A DNA stretch of 64,000 bases. It comes from DAOUBP01 sp964513075. GTDB lineage: Bacteria > Chloroflexota > Anaerolineae > CG2-30-64-16. A program made the position numbers and the translations under genes. The notes beneath the pieces are model-generated. The model saw only the letters and a program-made list of their open reading frames with translations. It was not told the DNA's origin and did not search any database. Below, piece after piece: positions 53,055-62,117 of this stretch (its first letter is position 1; every line of letters begins with the position of its first letter). The stretch spans positions 7,370 through 71,369 of the forward strand of contig CAZELR010000016.1 of NCBI GenBank assembly GCA_964513075.1. Reading direction: 5' to 3'.

Positions 53055-54836
53055 TCAGTCTTCGTCGGCGTGCCAGAGGGCTGGGGGGCGCTCGTAGACC
53101 AGCCCGCGCTTGGCATCCAGCACGATGGGCATGCCGTCAGTGAAAGGCTCCAGCCCTTCGCGCACGCCGACAACCGCGGGCAGGCCCAGCTCCAGGGAGA
53201 TCAACCGGCAGTGTGAGTTCGGCTGCTTATCGGAGCTGATCAGGCCGGCTGCCCGGCGCAGGAGGGGCAGGAAAGACCGGTCGGTGCAGCAGGTGACGAT
53301 GATCTCGTCCGGCGCGATCTGTGTATCCGGTGCGACGGGACTTTCCAGCCGGCGCACTCGGCCGACGACCCGCCGGCTGCCCAGCCCCTGTCCATGGCCC
53401 AGCACGCGTTCGATCAGGTGCACCTTCATCAGGTTTGTTGAGCCGCCCCCCTCCACCGAGCCGCCGGTCACCACTACGACGTCCCCTTCCTCCACATAGC
53501 CGGCGCGATGTGCTACTTCGACCGCGTCGTTGATGACGGCATCGGTGGTGCTTTTGCGCTCTGTGAGCAGGGGGTAGACACCCCAGAACAGCACCAGCTC
53601 GCGTTGGGCAAAGGGGCTGGGCGTGACCGCGACGATGGGGCACAGCGGCCGGAAGCGGGAAACGGTGCGGGCGGTCGCGCCGGAAACGGTCGGCGTGACG
53701 ATCGCGGTGGCGTCCAGGTCCTGCGCGGTCTCCACCGAGGCGTGCGCGACTGCCTCGGCAAAGGTGCGGCCGGGGAGGGCGGAGTACTCGTGCTTGACGC
53801 CGTGCAGGATGGAGGCCTCGGCCTCGCGCGCGATGCGGGCCATGGTCTGCACCACTTCCAGCGGGTATTTGCCCGAGGCGGTCTCACCCGAAAGCATGAT
53901 CGCGTCCGAGCCGTCGAGGATCGCGTTGGCTACGTCGCTGGCCTCGGCGCGCGTGGGCCGCGGGTTGCGGATCATGGAGTCCAGCATCTGCGTGGCGGTG
54001 ATCACCGGTTTGCCGACCTGGTTGCACTTCTTGATGAGCATCTTTTGGAGCATCGGCACCGCTTCGGGGGAGATCTCGATGCCCAGGTCGCCGCGGGCCA
54101 CCATGATGCCGTCGGACGCTTCGATGATCTCATCGATGTTCTGGATGGCTTCCGGTTTCTCGATCTTGGAGATCACAGGGGTCTGCCGGCCATACGCGGA
54201 GAGTTCGCTGATGTAGCCTTTCAGATCCCGCACCTCTTGGGCCGAACGCACGAACGATAATGCGATATAGTCGAGGCCCTGCTCGATGGCAAACGCCAGG
54301 TTTTCGCGGTCCCGATCCGTGATGGCCGGGATGCTCAATGCCGCACGGGGCAGGTTGAGGCCCTTGTTGGAGCTCAGGATGCCGCCGATGGCCACGCGTG
54401 TCGTGATCTCCTGGCCTTCGACTGCGGTCACGACGAGTTCCAGCAATCCGTCATCGATCAGGATGCGGTCATCAGGTTCAAGGACATCGGGCAACCCTTC
54501 GTATTGCACCGGCACCCGCCCCGGCTTGCCGGTGATGTGCTCGGTCGTCAGGATCAGGGTCTCGCCGTTGGCGATGGGGACGCCGCCCTCTTGCATGATG
54601 CCCATGCGCAGCTTGGGCCCCTGCAGGTCACCGAGGATGGCGATGGGCTTGTTGAGCTCGGCCGAGATCTGCCGGATGCGTTGGATGTTGGCGGCATGGA
54701 ACGCCTGGTCGCCGTGCGAGAAGTTCAGTCGGGCGACGTTCATCCCGGCCTGCATGAGCTGGGTCAGCATGGCGGGCTCAATACTGGCCGGGCCAATGGT
54801 GCAGACGATCTTGGTGCGGAGAAGGGGTTGGTGCAT
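53055..54836 (-). CDS. pyk: Pyruvate kinase with C-terminal phosphohistidine-like domain
   Basis: 593 residues. Last step of glycolysis. Landmarks: TKIVCTIGPAS, MNVARLNFSHG, GDLQGPKLR, the catalytic Lys in PVISKIEKPEAIQNIDEI and MVARGDLGIEI. The C-terminal 110 residues (SSDKQPNSHCRLISLELGLPAVVGV) form the extra PEP-utiliser-like domain known from Bacillus/Geobacillus enzymes. GGAG before ATG 54836 sets the start; the long open frame upstream is a shadow of the esterase. Last gene of a likely three-gene unit with the ATP-grasp and esterase genes. Confidence 0.96.
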   Translation of the reverse strand: MHQPLLRTKIVCTIGPASIEPAMLTQLMQAGMNVARLNFSHGDQAFHAANIQRIRQISAELNKPIAILGDLQGPKLRMGIMQEGGVPIANGETLILTTEHITGKPGRVPVQYEGLPDVLEPDDRILIDDGLLELVVTAVEGQEITTRVAIGGILSSNKGLNLPRAALSIPAITDRDRENLAFAIEQGLDYIALSFVRSAQEVRDLKGYISELSAYGRQTPVISKIEKPEAIQNIDEIIEASDGIMVARGDLGIEISPEAVPMLQKMLIKKCNQVGKPVITATQMLDSMIRNPRPTRAEASDVANAILDGSDAIMLSGETASGKYPLEVVQTMARIAREAEASILHGVKHEYSALPGRTFAEAVAHASVETAQDLDATAIVTPTVSGATARTVSRFRPLCPIVAVTPSPFAQRELVLFWGVYPLLTERKSTTDAVINDAVEVAHRAGYVEEGDVVVVTGGSVEGGGSTNLMKVHLIERVLGHGQGLGSRRVVGRVRRLESPVAPDTQIAPDEIIVTCCTDRSFLPLLRRAAGLISSDKQPNSHCRLISLELGLPAVVGVREGLEPFTDGMPIVLDAKRGLVYERPPALWHADED

Positions 54837-54871
54837 GGTGTCTCCTCGTAGTGGTCGCAGGTCAGGGTTGG

Positions 54872-55609
54872 TTATAACCCCAGGCGATGCAGGAAATACG
54901 GCATCTGGCGGCGCCACCAGGGCCAGTCGTGCGCCACGTCGTGGCCCCAGATGTCGATCCAGCAGGGAACGCCTTTCGCATCCAGGATTCCTTTCAAGGC
55001 TTGTGCGTCGGCCAACATGTCCTCGTCCCAGGCTCCTTGCCCGGCGCACACGATGATGTTGCTCTGCCGGTACTGGTCCAGATACCAGGGATCGTTCAGG
55101 CCGGGCAGGTAGGACAGCGGTGTGTTGTAGAAGACGTTGTCGTCCATGTAGTCGCCGACAAACATGCGCAGCTGCAGCAGGCCGCTCAGGCAGATCAGGG
55201 CGTCGAATATGTCCGGGTGGCGAAAGAAGAAGTTGGCCGAGTGATAACCGCCCATGCTGCAGCCGGTGGAGATGCATTTCTGGCCCTCGTGGCCTTGCCC
55301 GCGGATGAAGGGGGCGACTTCTTCGACGATATAGCGGTCGTAGTCGTTGTGCCGCCGGGCGCGGTCGGCCGGATGGGCGTTCCAGTTGACCCACGATTGG
55401 GTGTCGATGCTGTCGACGGTGTAGATTTGGACGCGGCCGCCATCGATGGAGGCCCGGCATGCCTCCACCATCCCGAAATCTTCGTACTCGTAGAAGCGGC
55501 CGCCCTGGGTGGGGAAGACGAGCACCGGTTTGCCGGCATGGCCGTACACCTTCAATTCCATGTCATGCCCCAGGCTGGGGCTCCACCATTTGTGATATTC
55601 GACGTTCAT
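54872..55609 (-). CDS. Esterase-D/PHB-depolymerase-like alpha/beta hydrolase
   Basis: 245 residues. Opening MNVEYHKWWSPSLGHDMELKVYG; nucleophile elbow GCSMGGYHS; the late His is in HDVAHDWPWW. It belongs to the PF00756-type esterases that include esterase D and mycolyl-transferase relatives. No signal peptide. The ATG has only a distant GAGG. It lies between pyk and an ATP-grasp gene, the latter a pairing I have seen as recurrent in bacteria. Confidence 0.9.
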   Translation of the reverse strand: MNVEYHKWWSPSLGHDMELKVYGHAGKPVLVFPTQGGRFYEYEDFGMVEACRASIDGGRVQIYTVDSIDTQSWVNWNAHPADRARRHNDYDRYIVEEVAPFIRGQGHEGQKCISTGCSMGGYHSANFFFRHPDIFDALICLSGLLQLRMFVGDYMDDNVFYNTPLSYLPGLNDPWYLDQYRQSNIIVCAGQGAWDEDMLADAQALKGILDAKGVPCWIDIWGHDVAHDWPWWRRQMPYFLHRLGL

Positions 55610-55664
55610 GTGTTTTCTGATTTCCCTCGTTCGATAAAGTGGCGTTTCCGGTCCTTCGGTCGTG

Positions 55665-56825
55665 CTAGAGTGCCTGGATGTACTCCGTCGCGGCCATGAG
55701 TTCGGCGAGATCGGGCGTGCGCACCATGTAGGCGTAGTCGCCCATGGCCAGGGCGAACACCGGCGGCATGTGCGTATGGTGTACGATGCAGTAGCCGAAT
55801 GCGTCCATGATCTGCTGATGGGTGTGGAGATACGGTTTGTTGTATTTGCGGCCGGCATAGCAGACGTGGTATTTGCGGGTGTAGTCCGCGCTGAACCGGT
55901 TGTTCACCACGATGTTGGCCCACTCCCAGTATAAATCGACGTCGTGAGCGTAGTTGAACATGTCCAGGATCGGCCCGCCGGGCGGCCGCACGTTGACCTC
56001 CAGCGCGACGATCTGGCCGTCATCGTGCTTCCGGAAGAATTCAAAATGGAAGAAACGCTCGCGCACGTCGAAGGCCTTCAGCAGCCGGCGGCCGGCATCT
56101 TCCAGGTCGGCCGGGATCTCGCGCTGATTGTAGAAGTACATGTGCAGGTCTTCGTTGACGGTTTCCATCACGCCCTGGCTGTAGTGCATCGAGGTGTAGA
56201 AGACCGGGTTGCCGTTCTTGTCGGTGAGGCCATCGAAGGTGTTGATCGCGCCCTGGATGAATTTTTCCAGCAGGTATTCCACGGGCGGCTTGGTGGCCAT
56301 GAAGCGTTCCAGCTCGGCATCGTTCTCGATGCGAAACGTGTTTGCGGCCCCCACGCCGATATCGGGTTTTGCTACCAGCGGATAGCCGGCTTCATGCGCA
56401 AAGGCGCGCGCCTGTTCGAAGGAGCGGACGAGGGTGCCCGGCGCGGCGGGCACATGGGCCTGAATGAACATCTGCTTCATCAGCGATTTGCGCTGGATCG
56501 TGGACAGGTCCGATATTTTCGGCCCGAAGACGTTGAAGTCGCTGCGCAGGCTGGCCTCGGTCTCCATCCAGTACTCGGTGTGCGAGTCGATGCGGTCGAT
56601 CTTGCCGTAGCGGTGCGTGAAATGGCCGCAGGCGCGCAGCATTTGGTCGTAGCTGTGCATGTCATCTACGCGGTAGTACTCGGTCAGCGCGTCTTTCAGC
56701 TCGGGCAGCAGCCACTCGTAGGGTTCATCCGCGAGGCCCAACACGTTCACGCCGAGCCGGCGCAGATGGACGCAGAAGTTGTGGTAATTGGGCGGGAAGT
56801 GCGGTGACAGGTAGACGTGGTTCAT
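55665..56825 (-). CDS. ATP-grasp carboxylate-amine ligase-like protein
   Basis: 386 residues. ATP-grasp fold: YPLVAKPDIGVGAANT near residue 150 (ATP-binding Lys and Gly loop), EYLLEKFIQGAINTFDG, and FHFEFFRK with ALEVNVRPPGGPILDM near 290 (metal Glu/Asn). The N-terminal 100 residues (LSPHFPPNYHNFCVHLRRLG) are a pre-ATP-grasp domain. It joins a carboxylate to an amine or thiol using ATP; substrates unknown. GGAG precedes the ATG. Followed on the same strand by the esterase (55 bp). Confidence 0.88.
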   Translation of the reverse strand: MNHVYLSPHFPPNYHNFCVHLRRLGVNVLGLADEPYEWLLPELKDALTEYYRVDDMHSYDQMLRACGHFTHRYGKIDRIDSHTEYWMETEASLRSDFNVFGPKISDLSTIQRKSLMKQMFIQAHVPAAPGTLVRSFEQARAFAHEAGYPLVAKPDIGVGAANTFRIENDAELERFMATKPPVEYLLEKFIQGAINTFDGLTDKNGNPVFYTSMHYSQGVMETVNEDLHMYFYNQREIPADLEDAGRRLLKAFDVRERFFHFEFFRKHDDGQIVALEVNVRPPGGPILDMFNYAHDVDLYWEWANIVVNNRFSADYTRKYHVCYAGRKYNKPYLHTHQQIMDAFGYCIVHHTHMPPVFALAMGDYAYMVRTPDLAELMAATEYIQAL

Positions 56826-56850
56826 GCTGGCTCCTGCGAGTCGGCGAAGG

Positions 56851-57139
56851 ACAAATGACGAATGATGAACGACGAATGACGAATGACGAATGACGTGCTG
56901 ATTGTAATCGGATAAATGTTCTCTGTCAACGCGCGGCCGGGGTGATTCAGTTCATGCACCCGGCGACTGTAAGTCGCGGCAACCGTTGCGCGGCCTGCGC
57001 CGACTGGAACTTAGTCTACGCAGGTGGACTTTGCAGAGGTAGGCTTTCCGCTCCCCGGCGACTGTAAGTCGCGGCAACCGTTGCGCGGCCTGCGCCAACT
57101 GGAACTTAGTCCACGCAGGTGGACTTTGCAGAGGTAGGC
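56851..57139. repeat. Repeat cluster: ACGAATG tandem units and two 86-bp direct repeats in a 420-bp gap
   Basis: The gap 56826-57246 has no gene apart from the nth promoter. At 56851-56894 runs a tandem of 7-8-bp ACGAATG-type units. At 56959-57044 and 57054-57139 are two 86-bp direct repeats with two mismatches, each holding GGCGACTGTAAGTCGC and CTTAGTC(T/C)ACGCAGGTGGAC. They are relatives of the block at 32424-32495. Confidence 0.95.
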
Positions 57140-57167
57140 GCAGTTTCAACTGCCGGCCGATGACTGT

Positions 57168-57196
57168 TTGACAGCGCCCAACGACTCCGCTATGAT
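57168..57196 (+). promoter_or_regulatory. Promoter of nth
   Basis: Perfect TTGACA (57168-57173), exactly 17 nt, TATGAT (57191-57196). Strong consensus. Confidence 0.85.
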
Positions 57197-57246
57197 GCGC
57201 GGTGCTCGTGCCCTGTCCGGCGAGATATCCTACCCTGGAGACCATC

Positions 57247-57924
57247 ATGCCTGCACCTGTCGATGTGCGCGGCCTGGCTGCCGAGGTTCACCGCCGTTTG
57301 CTGGCCGCTTACGGCGAGCCGACCTGGTGGCCGTATTATCAACCTATGGATGAGCTGGTGCTGACGTTCCTCAGCCAGAATACGAGCGACCTGAATTCGG
57401 GCCGCGCGTTCGAGGCGTTGAAGGCGCGTTATCCCACCTGGCAGGCCGTGCTGGACGCGCCGGTCGAGGAGCTGGCCGATACGATCCGCTCCGGCGGCCT
57501 GGCGCAGCGGAAGGCGCCGCGCATCCAGAAGGCGCTGCGCCGCATTTTGGACGAGCGCGGCGCGTTCGAGCTTGACTTCGTGGCTGAGATGCCCGTGGAT
57601 GAGGCCGCGCGTTGGCTGACGTCGTTCGATGGCATCGGCCATAAGACCGCGTCCATCGTGCTGCTGTTCTGCTTCAACAAGCCGGCGTTTCCGGTGGACA
57701 CGCACGTGGGACGGGTGACGCGGCGGTTGGGGCTGGCAGGGTCGAAGGACTCCGAGGAGAAGATCAAGGGGATCTGGGAGGCCTCGGCGCCGGCGGCGTG
57801 GTTCTACCCGCTGCACTTGAATCTGATCCGCCACGGGCGGCAGGTGTGTCACGCGCAGCGGCCGGCGTGCGGGGTGTGCGTGTTGAGTGAGGTGTGCCGG
57901 TATGGGCACGAGGCCCGCATCTGA
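57247..57924 (+). CDS. nth: Endonuclease III-like DNA glycosylase
   Basis: 225 residues. Base-excision repair of oxidised pyrimidines. Helix-hairpin-helix and catalytic Lys in GIGHKTASIVLLF, catalytic Asp in PVDTHVGRVTRR, and a 4Fe-4S set at the end: C-x6-C-x2-C-x5-C (CHAQRPACGVCVLSEVC). GGAG 8 nt before ATG 57247. Confidence 0.95.
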   Translation: MPAPVDVRGLAAEVHRRLLAAYGEPTWWPYYQPMDELVLTFLSQNTSDLNSGRAFEALKARYPTWQAVLDAPVEELADTIRSGGLAQRKAPRIQKALRRILDERGAFELDFVAEMPVDEAARWLTSFDGIGHKTASIVLLFCFNKPAFPVDTHVGRVTRRLGLAGSKDSEEKIKGIWEASAPAAWFYPLHLNLIRHGRQVCHAQRPACGVCVLSEVCRYGHEARI

Positions 57925-57989
57925 GGATGCGGGCTCCTCGCTGAGAGACTAACACGAAAGGGGACGCAGATTTATCTGATCTGCCTGAT

Positions 57990-59375
57990 TTATAGAGTCG
58001 CCGCCTTTACAAATCGCCCCCACCCCGGCGCCGGAGCGAACGCGCCGTCACGGACCAGCGCGCGGCCGCGCACGAAAACGTCCCGCACGGCGCCCTGCAC
58101 CGGCATCCCTTCGTAAGGGGAGTAGCCGGCCAGATTGTGCAATTGCCCCGCACGAATGACCCCCGCCGGCCGCGGATCGTAGATCACCACGTCGGCATCC
58201 ATGCCCGGCGCCAGCGCACCCTTGCTGTGCAGCCCGAAGATGCGCGCCGGATTCGTGCTGCATACCTCGACCAGCCGCGACCAGGTGATGCGGTTTGACG
58301 CAACGCCTGCAGTGGCCAGCAGCGGCAGCAGCGTCTCCAGGCCCGGGATGCCGCCGGGGGTCTTCGTGAATTCCGTGGCGCTAGTTTTTTGGTCCAGGGT
58401 GTAATCGCAATGGTCGGTCCCTATCGTTGAGATGAGGCCCTGGGCGACTTGATTCCATAATAGTATTTTTTGGTTGGCCTCGCGCAGCGGAGGTTGCATG
58501 ATGCCCCAGTGCGGAGTGTCCCCGGCATAGAGCGTTTCATCCAGTAACAGGTATTGCGAAGTGGTCTCGGCGATCGCGTTTTGCCCGCGCGCCCGCGCCG
58601 CGGCGACCTGGTCGACCGTGCCGGCAACGGAGCAGTGGACGACGTAGATGCGGGGCTGCAGCGGCGCCAGGCTGCCGGCAAGGAACAGCGTGCGGTTGGC
58701 GGCCTCCACCTCGGCCAGCGCCGGCCGCGCCTGGCCGTGATAGGCCAGCCCGGTCTGCCCCGCCTTCTCCAGCCGCGCGCGCGCGGCGGACACGATGGCG
58801 TCATTTTCGCAGTGGATCATTACGACGACGTCGCGCCGGGCGGCGGCCTCGAATACGCGCAGCAGCGCTGCGTCGTCCTGGTAGTAGTTCGGCCGGTAGG
58901 TGGTGTAGACCTTGACGGCGTTGATGCCGTCCGCCAGCAGGTCGACCATCCACCGATCCAGCTCGGCGTCCGTGTCGGGCAGCGCGGTGAGCATCATGTG
59001 CAGGCCGTAGTCGATCTGGGCCAACCCGCCGATTTCGGCCTGGCGCGCGGCCAATGCCTGGCGCACATCCTGGCCGGGGAACTGGGTGGCAAAGTCGATG
59101 ACGGTGGTGACGCCGCCGCAGGCCGCGGTGCGCGTGCCCACGGCCCAGTCGTCGGGGGTCTTGTAGATGCCCGTGTCGAGCACGATGTGGGTGTGGGGAT
59201 CGACCAGGCCGGGCAACACGATGCAGCCGGCCGCGTCGACGACCCGGTCAACGCCCTTGGTGGGCAGGTCGGGGCCAAGGGCGGCGATGCGCCCACCGGC
59301 CAGCAAGATGTCGCCGGGCAATTCGCCGGATGGGGTGACCAGCGTGCCGTTGCGGATGAGGGTGATCGAAGTCAT
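57990..59375 (-). CDS. Dihydropyrimidinase/hydantoinase-type amidohydrolase
   Basis: 461 residues. Metal-dependent amidohydrolase cleaving cyclic ureides: GLVDPHTHI (two His), carboxylated Lys in INAVKVYTTY, a later HCENDAIV, VVHCSVAGT and TIGTDHCDYT (Asp). Family length and the C-terminal cap agree. Hydantoinase, dihydropyrimidinase or allantoinase cannot be separated. ATG 59384, three codons upstream, is an alternative start. The sirtuin gene ends 11 bp upstream. Confidence 0.9.
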   Translation of the reverse strand: MTSITLIRNGTLVTPSGELPGDILLAGGRIAALGPDLPTKGVDRVVDAAGCIVLPGLVDPHTHIVLDTGIYKTPDDWAVGTRTAACGGVTTVIDFATQFPGQDVRQALAARQAEIGGLAQIDYGLHMMLTALPDTDAELDRWMVDLLADGINAVKVYTTYRPNYYQDDAALLRVFEAAARRDVVVMIHCENDAIVSAARARLEKAGQTGLAYHGQARPALAEVEAANRTLFLAGSLAPLQPRIYVVHCSVAGTVDQVAAARARGQNAIAETTSQYLLLDETLYAGDTPHWGIMQPPLREANQKILLWNQVAQGLISTIGTDHCDYTLDQKTSATEFTKTPGGIPGLETLLPLLATAGVASNRITWSRLVEVCSTNPARIFGLHSKGALAPGMDADVVIYDPRPAGVIRAGQLHNLAGYSPYEGMPVQGAVRDVFVRGRALVRDGAFAPAPGWGRFVKAATL

Positions 59376-59385
59376 GGGCGCCATC

Positions 59386-60165
59386 CTATTCTGGAGTGCT
59401 TTGTTTTGCTGCTTGCAGGGCGCGCACCAGCTTAGGCAGCACGTCGCCGCCGGGGCCCTGGAGGAAGATGTCCGCCATGTGCGCGATCTCGTCCCGGTCG
59501 GGGTTCACGTCGATGACGGTGGCGCCGGCGCGGCCGGCCACGAACGGCAGCGAGGCGGCCGGCTGCACCTGGCCCGACGTGCCCACCACCAGCATCGCGT
59601 CGCAGCGCTCGCTCAGCGCATAGGCCGCGGCCAGCACGTCTTCCGGGAGATACTCCCCGAACCAGACCACGTCCGGCCGCAGCAGGTCGCCGCAGTGCGG
59701 ACAGCGCGGCGGTTTCTCCGCGGTTGCGGCCGCAAAGGCGGCCAGGTCGGCGCGCGTGAAGCCGGTGTGCCGGCCGGTCAGACACTTATAGCGGCGCATG
59801 CTGCCGTGCAGCTCGAACACGTGCTGCGAGCCGGCGACCTGGTGCAGGCCGTCGATGTTCTGGGTGATGACTGCGGTGGTGGGGATGAGCTGTTCGAGCT
59901 CGGCAATTGCCATGTGGCCCGGGTTGGGCTGCGCCGTCTCGACCATGCCGAAACGATATTCGTACCATTCCCAGACCAGCTTCGGGTTGCTGAGGAAGCC
60001 TTCCTGGGAGGCCATCAGCATGGGGTCATAGCGCGCCCACAGGCCGTCCTGCGCCTCGCGAAAGGTCGCGATGCCCGACTCCTTCGAGACGCCCGCGCCC
60101 GTCAGCACGACCAGGTGCTTGACGCCGGCCAGGCGGTACGCAGCCTCTTGGATTAGCCGCTCCAT
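59386..60165 (-). CDS. cobB: NAD-dependent protein deacylase (sirtuin)
   Basis: 259 residues. Removes acyl groups from lysines at the cost of NAD. GAGVSKESGIATFR, TQNIDGLHQ and the catalytic His in FELHGSM are intact. The zinc module is odd: the first half reads YKCLTGRHTGF with a single Cys and no second Cys of the normal pair, the second half PRCPHCG keeps both. A His may fill the site or zinc may be lost. GGATGGT is the only ribosome-binding-like sequence. Confidence 0.92.
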   Translation of the reverse strand: MERLIQEAAYRLAGVKHLVVLTGAGVSKESGIATFREAQDGLWARYDPMLMASQEGFLSNPKLVWEWYEYRFGMVETAQPNPGHMAIAELEQLIPTTAVITQNIDGLHQVAGSQHVFELHGSMRRYKCLTGRHTGFTRADLAAFAAATAEKPPRCPHCGDLLRPDVVWFGEYLPEDVLAAAYALSERCDAMLVVGTSGQVQPAASLPFVAGRAGATVIDVNPDRDEIAHMADIFLQGPGGDVLPKLVRALQAAKQSTPE

Positions 60166-60185
60166 GTGTTACCATCCTAAGCGGA

Positions 60186-60218
60186 AGACCTTTGAGGTCT
60201 CAAAGACCTCAAAGGTCT
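60186..60218. repeat. Perfect 15-bp palindromic repeat (AGACCT family, copy 2)
   Basis: Arms 60186-60200 and 60204-60218, 3-nt loop. Versus copy 1 (5368-5400) both arms carry compensating changes, so the pairing is kept. Between cobB and the aldo-keto reductase gene. Confidence 0.88.
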
Positions 60219-60225
60219 GGGCAGA

Positions 60226-61395
60226 TCATGTCTTGGCAGTCAGGAAGCGATCCGCAGTTTCCAGCCATTCGATGATCGCGATATGCTGCGGGCATTGGGA
60301 TTCGCACTCGCCGCACGCCAGGCATTTGTCGGCCCGGGCTGCCTCCTCCATCCAGTTGGCATAGGCGTACCGCGCGTACCCCGGTGCGTTGAACATCATC
60401 GCCTCGTTATAGATGTCGAAGACGCCGGGGATGTTGACGCCGTTGGGGCAGGGCTGGCAGTACTTGCAGCCCGTACAGGGAATCGGGCTGAGGCGGCGGT
60501 ACTCGTCGCGCACGCGGGAGACGAGGGCAAGCTCGTCGCTCGTCAGCAGGCCGGGGCGCGAACGATTGGCGCTGATCACGTTTTCCTTGACCTGCGCCAG
60601 GGTGCTCATGCCGCTGAGCACCAGCGACACCTCCGGCTTGTTCCACAGCCACTGGAACGCCCACTCGGCCGGGCTGCGCCGCTGGGGTGCGGCATCCCAT
60701 AACGCCTGGATCGACGAGGGCAAGCCCCGGCCCGGACGCTGCGCGGACCTGCCGGCCAGCAGGCCGCCCCGCAGCGGCTCCATCACCACGACGCCCAGCC
60801 CTTTGTCCGCGGCGTACTCGAGCCCGCGCGTGCCGGCCTGATTCTCTTCGTCCAGGTAGTTGTACTGGATCTGGCAGAATGCCCAGCCGTCGTAGGCGTC
60901 CACGATCTCCTGGAACGCGTCGTAGGTATCGTGGAACGAGAAGCCGAGGTGGCGGATGCGGCCATCGGCCAGGGCGCGTTCGGCCCAGGCGATCACGCCC
61001 AGGTCGCGCATTTCACGCCAGCGCGCCCCGTCCAGCGCGTGGAGCAGGTAGAAGTCGATGGCCGGCGTGTCGAGCCGCGCCAATTGCTCATTCAGGAGGC
61101 GGTCGAAGTCGGCCGGCTCCTTCACCAGCCAGCAGGGCAGCTTCGTGGCCAGCTTGACGCGCTCGCGATAGCCATCCTTCAGCGCGCGGCCCACGAACGA
61201 CTCGCTGGCGCCGCCGTGATACGGATATGCCGTGTCCACGTAGTTCACGCCGTGGTCGATGGCGTAGCGCACCATCTTGGTCGCCTTCGCCTCGTTGATA
61301 CGCTTCGGGTCGGCGTCGATGACCGGCAGGCGCATGGCGCCGAAGCCGAGGGGTGATGGCTTCCAGTCGAGTTTGCCGAATGTGCGATATTGCAT
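60226..61395 (-). CDS. Aldo-keto reductase with C-terminal 4Fe-4S domain
   Basis: 389 residues. AKR barrel (residues 1-280) with DTAYPYHGG (catalytic Tyr with Asp), KLATKLPCW (Lys) and a nucleotide loop near SGMSTLAQVKENV. Residues 285-385 bear two Cys clusters: CTGCKYCQPCPNGV and CLACGECESQCPQH, fitting 4Fe-4S centres. This type is common in anaerobes and may link NADPH and ferredoxin electrons. AAGGA precedes the ATG. Seven bp separate it from the flavin reductase. Confidence 0.94.
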   Translation of the reverse strand: MQYRTFGKLDWKPSPLGFGAMRLPVIDADPKRINEAKATKMVRYAIDHGVNYVDTAYPYHGGASESFVGRALKDGYRERVKLATKLPCWLVKEPADFDRLLNEQLARLDTPAIDFYLLHALDGARWREMRDLGVIAWAERALADGRIRHLGFSFHDTYDAFQEIVDAYDGWAFCQIQYNYLDEENQAGTRGLEYAADKGLGVVVMEPLRGGLLAGRSAQRPGRGLPSSIQALWDAAPQRRSPAEWAFQWLWNKPEVSLVLSGMSTLAQVKENVISANRSRPGLLTSDELALVSRVRDEYRRLSPIPCTGCKYCQPCPNGVNIPGVFDIYNEAMMFNAPGYARYAYANWMEEAARADKCLACGECESQCPQHIAIIEWLETADRFLTAKT

Positions 61396-61402
61396 TTGGA
61401 AA

Positions 61403-61921
61403 TTATCCTTCCCGTGCCAGGCAGCGCACGATTTCGCCTACGTACATGCGGTGAAAGTCTCCGGTGCTGTAAATTTCGGCCGGCAGCGCGGGGTCGACGA
61501 ACGCGGCCCGGATGAGGTCGCCGCCGTACAGCTTGCGGCACACCAGGACCAGCCGGGCCTGCGCGAAGTAGACCGCGCCGGTCTCGTCAGCGATCGGCGT
61601 CAGGCCCGCGGCGGCGGCCTTATCCTCATCCCGGCCCGAGCGGCTGCCGCAGTAGTTCAGCGCGGCGCGGTGCGCTTCGTCGTAGAAGCTGAGGGTGAAG
61701 TGGGCCGCCTGTTCCATGAAGCGGTAGGTGTAGCGCTGGGGGCGGACGAAGCAGAAGCAGACGTCGCGGTTCCACAGGTGGCCCAGCCCGCCCCAACTGG
61801 CGGTCATGGTGTTGAACGATCCGGGCGATCCGGCCGTGACCAGCATCCAGTCGCGGCCGATGAGCTTGAACGGGTTGTCGCTGATCGCAGTAGGTGCGAT
61901 GGTGATGAAGTTGTCGGTCAA
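61403..61921 (-). CDS. Flavin reductase-like (DIM6/NTAB) flavoprotein
   Basis: 172 residues. FMN-binding split barrel: LVTAGSPGSFNTMTASWGGLGHLW and VRPQRYTYRFME are the family phosphate- and flavin-contact regions. TTG 61921 is chosen since GGAGG lies 7 nt upstream and the homologous part starts there; the frame is open to 61966. Likely cotranscribed with the aldo-keto reductase. Confidence 0.88.
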   Translation of the reverse strand: MTDNFITIAPTAISDNPFKLIGRDWMLVTAGSPGSFNTMTASWGGLGHLWNRDVCFCFVRPQRYTYRFMEQAAHFTLSFYDEAHRAALNYCGSRSGRDEDKAAAAGLTPIADETGAVYFAQARLVLVCRKLYGGDLIRAAFVDPALPAEIYSTGDFHRMYVGEIVRCLAREG

Positions 61922-61950
61922 AATGGTTCCTCCATTGGTCAATAATCCGG

Positions 61951-62115
61951 GTAGGGGCACGGCCATGCGCCTGCCGCCGGGGCGACCGCGAGGGTGCGCC
62001 CCTACAAATTGAGAAATACAATCAGAACGCGGACAACGCGGAGGCCGCGGACGACGCGGAAATTTTTAGTTCTGATCCGCGTTCTCCGCGTCGTCAGCGT
62101 AGTCCGCGTCCTGCT
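61951..62115. repeat. GTAGGGGC inverted repeat and GCGGAC-unit hairpin repeat
   Basis: First element: GTAGGGGC (61951-61958) with GCCCCTAC (61998-62005). Second element: ATCAGAAC (62021-62028) pairs with GTTCTGAT (62069-62076), and the space and flanks repeat GCGGAC/ACGCGG units and their complements up to 62112. The region separates the flavin reductase from the quinone oxidoreductase. Confidence 0.88.
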
Positions 62116-62117
62116 CT

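Noticed and set aside
53055..55460. 801-codon version of pyruvate kinase starting inside the esterase region
   Set aside because: Residues before ATG 54836 are a shadow of the esterase gene; PK homology begins at MHQPLLRTKIVCTIGP and GGAG precedes that ATG.
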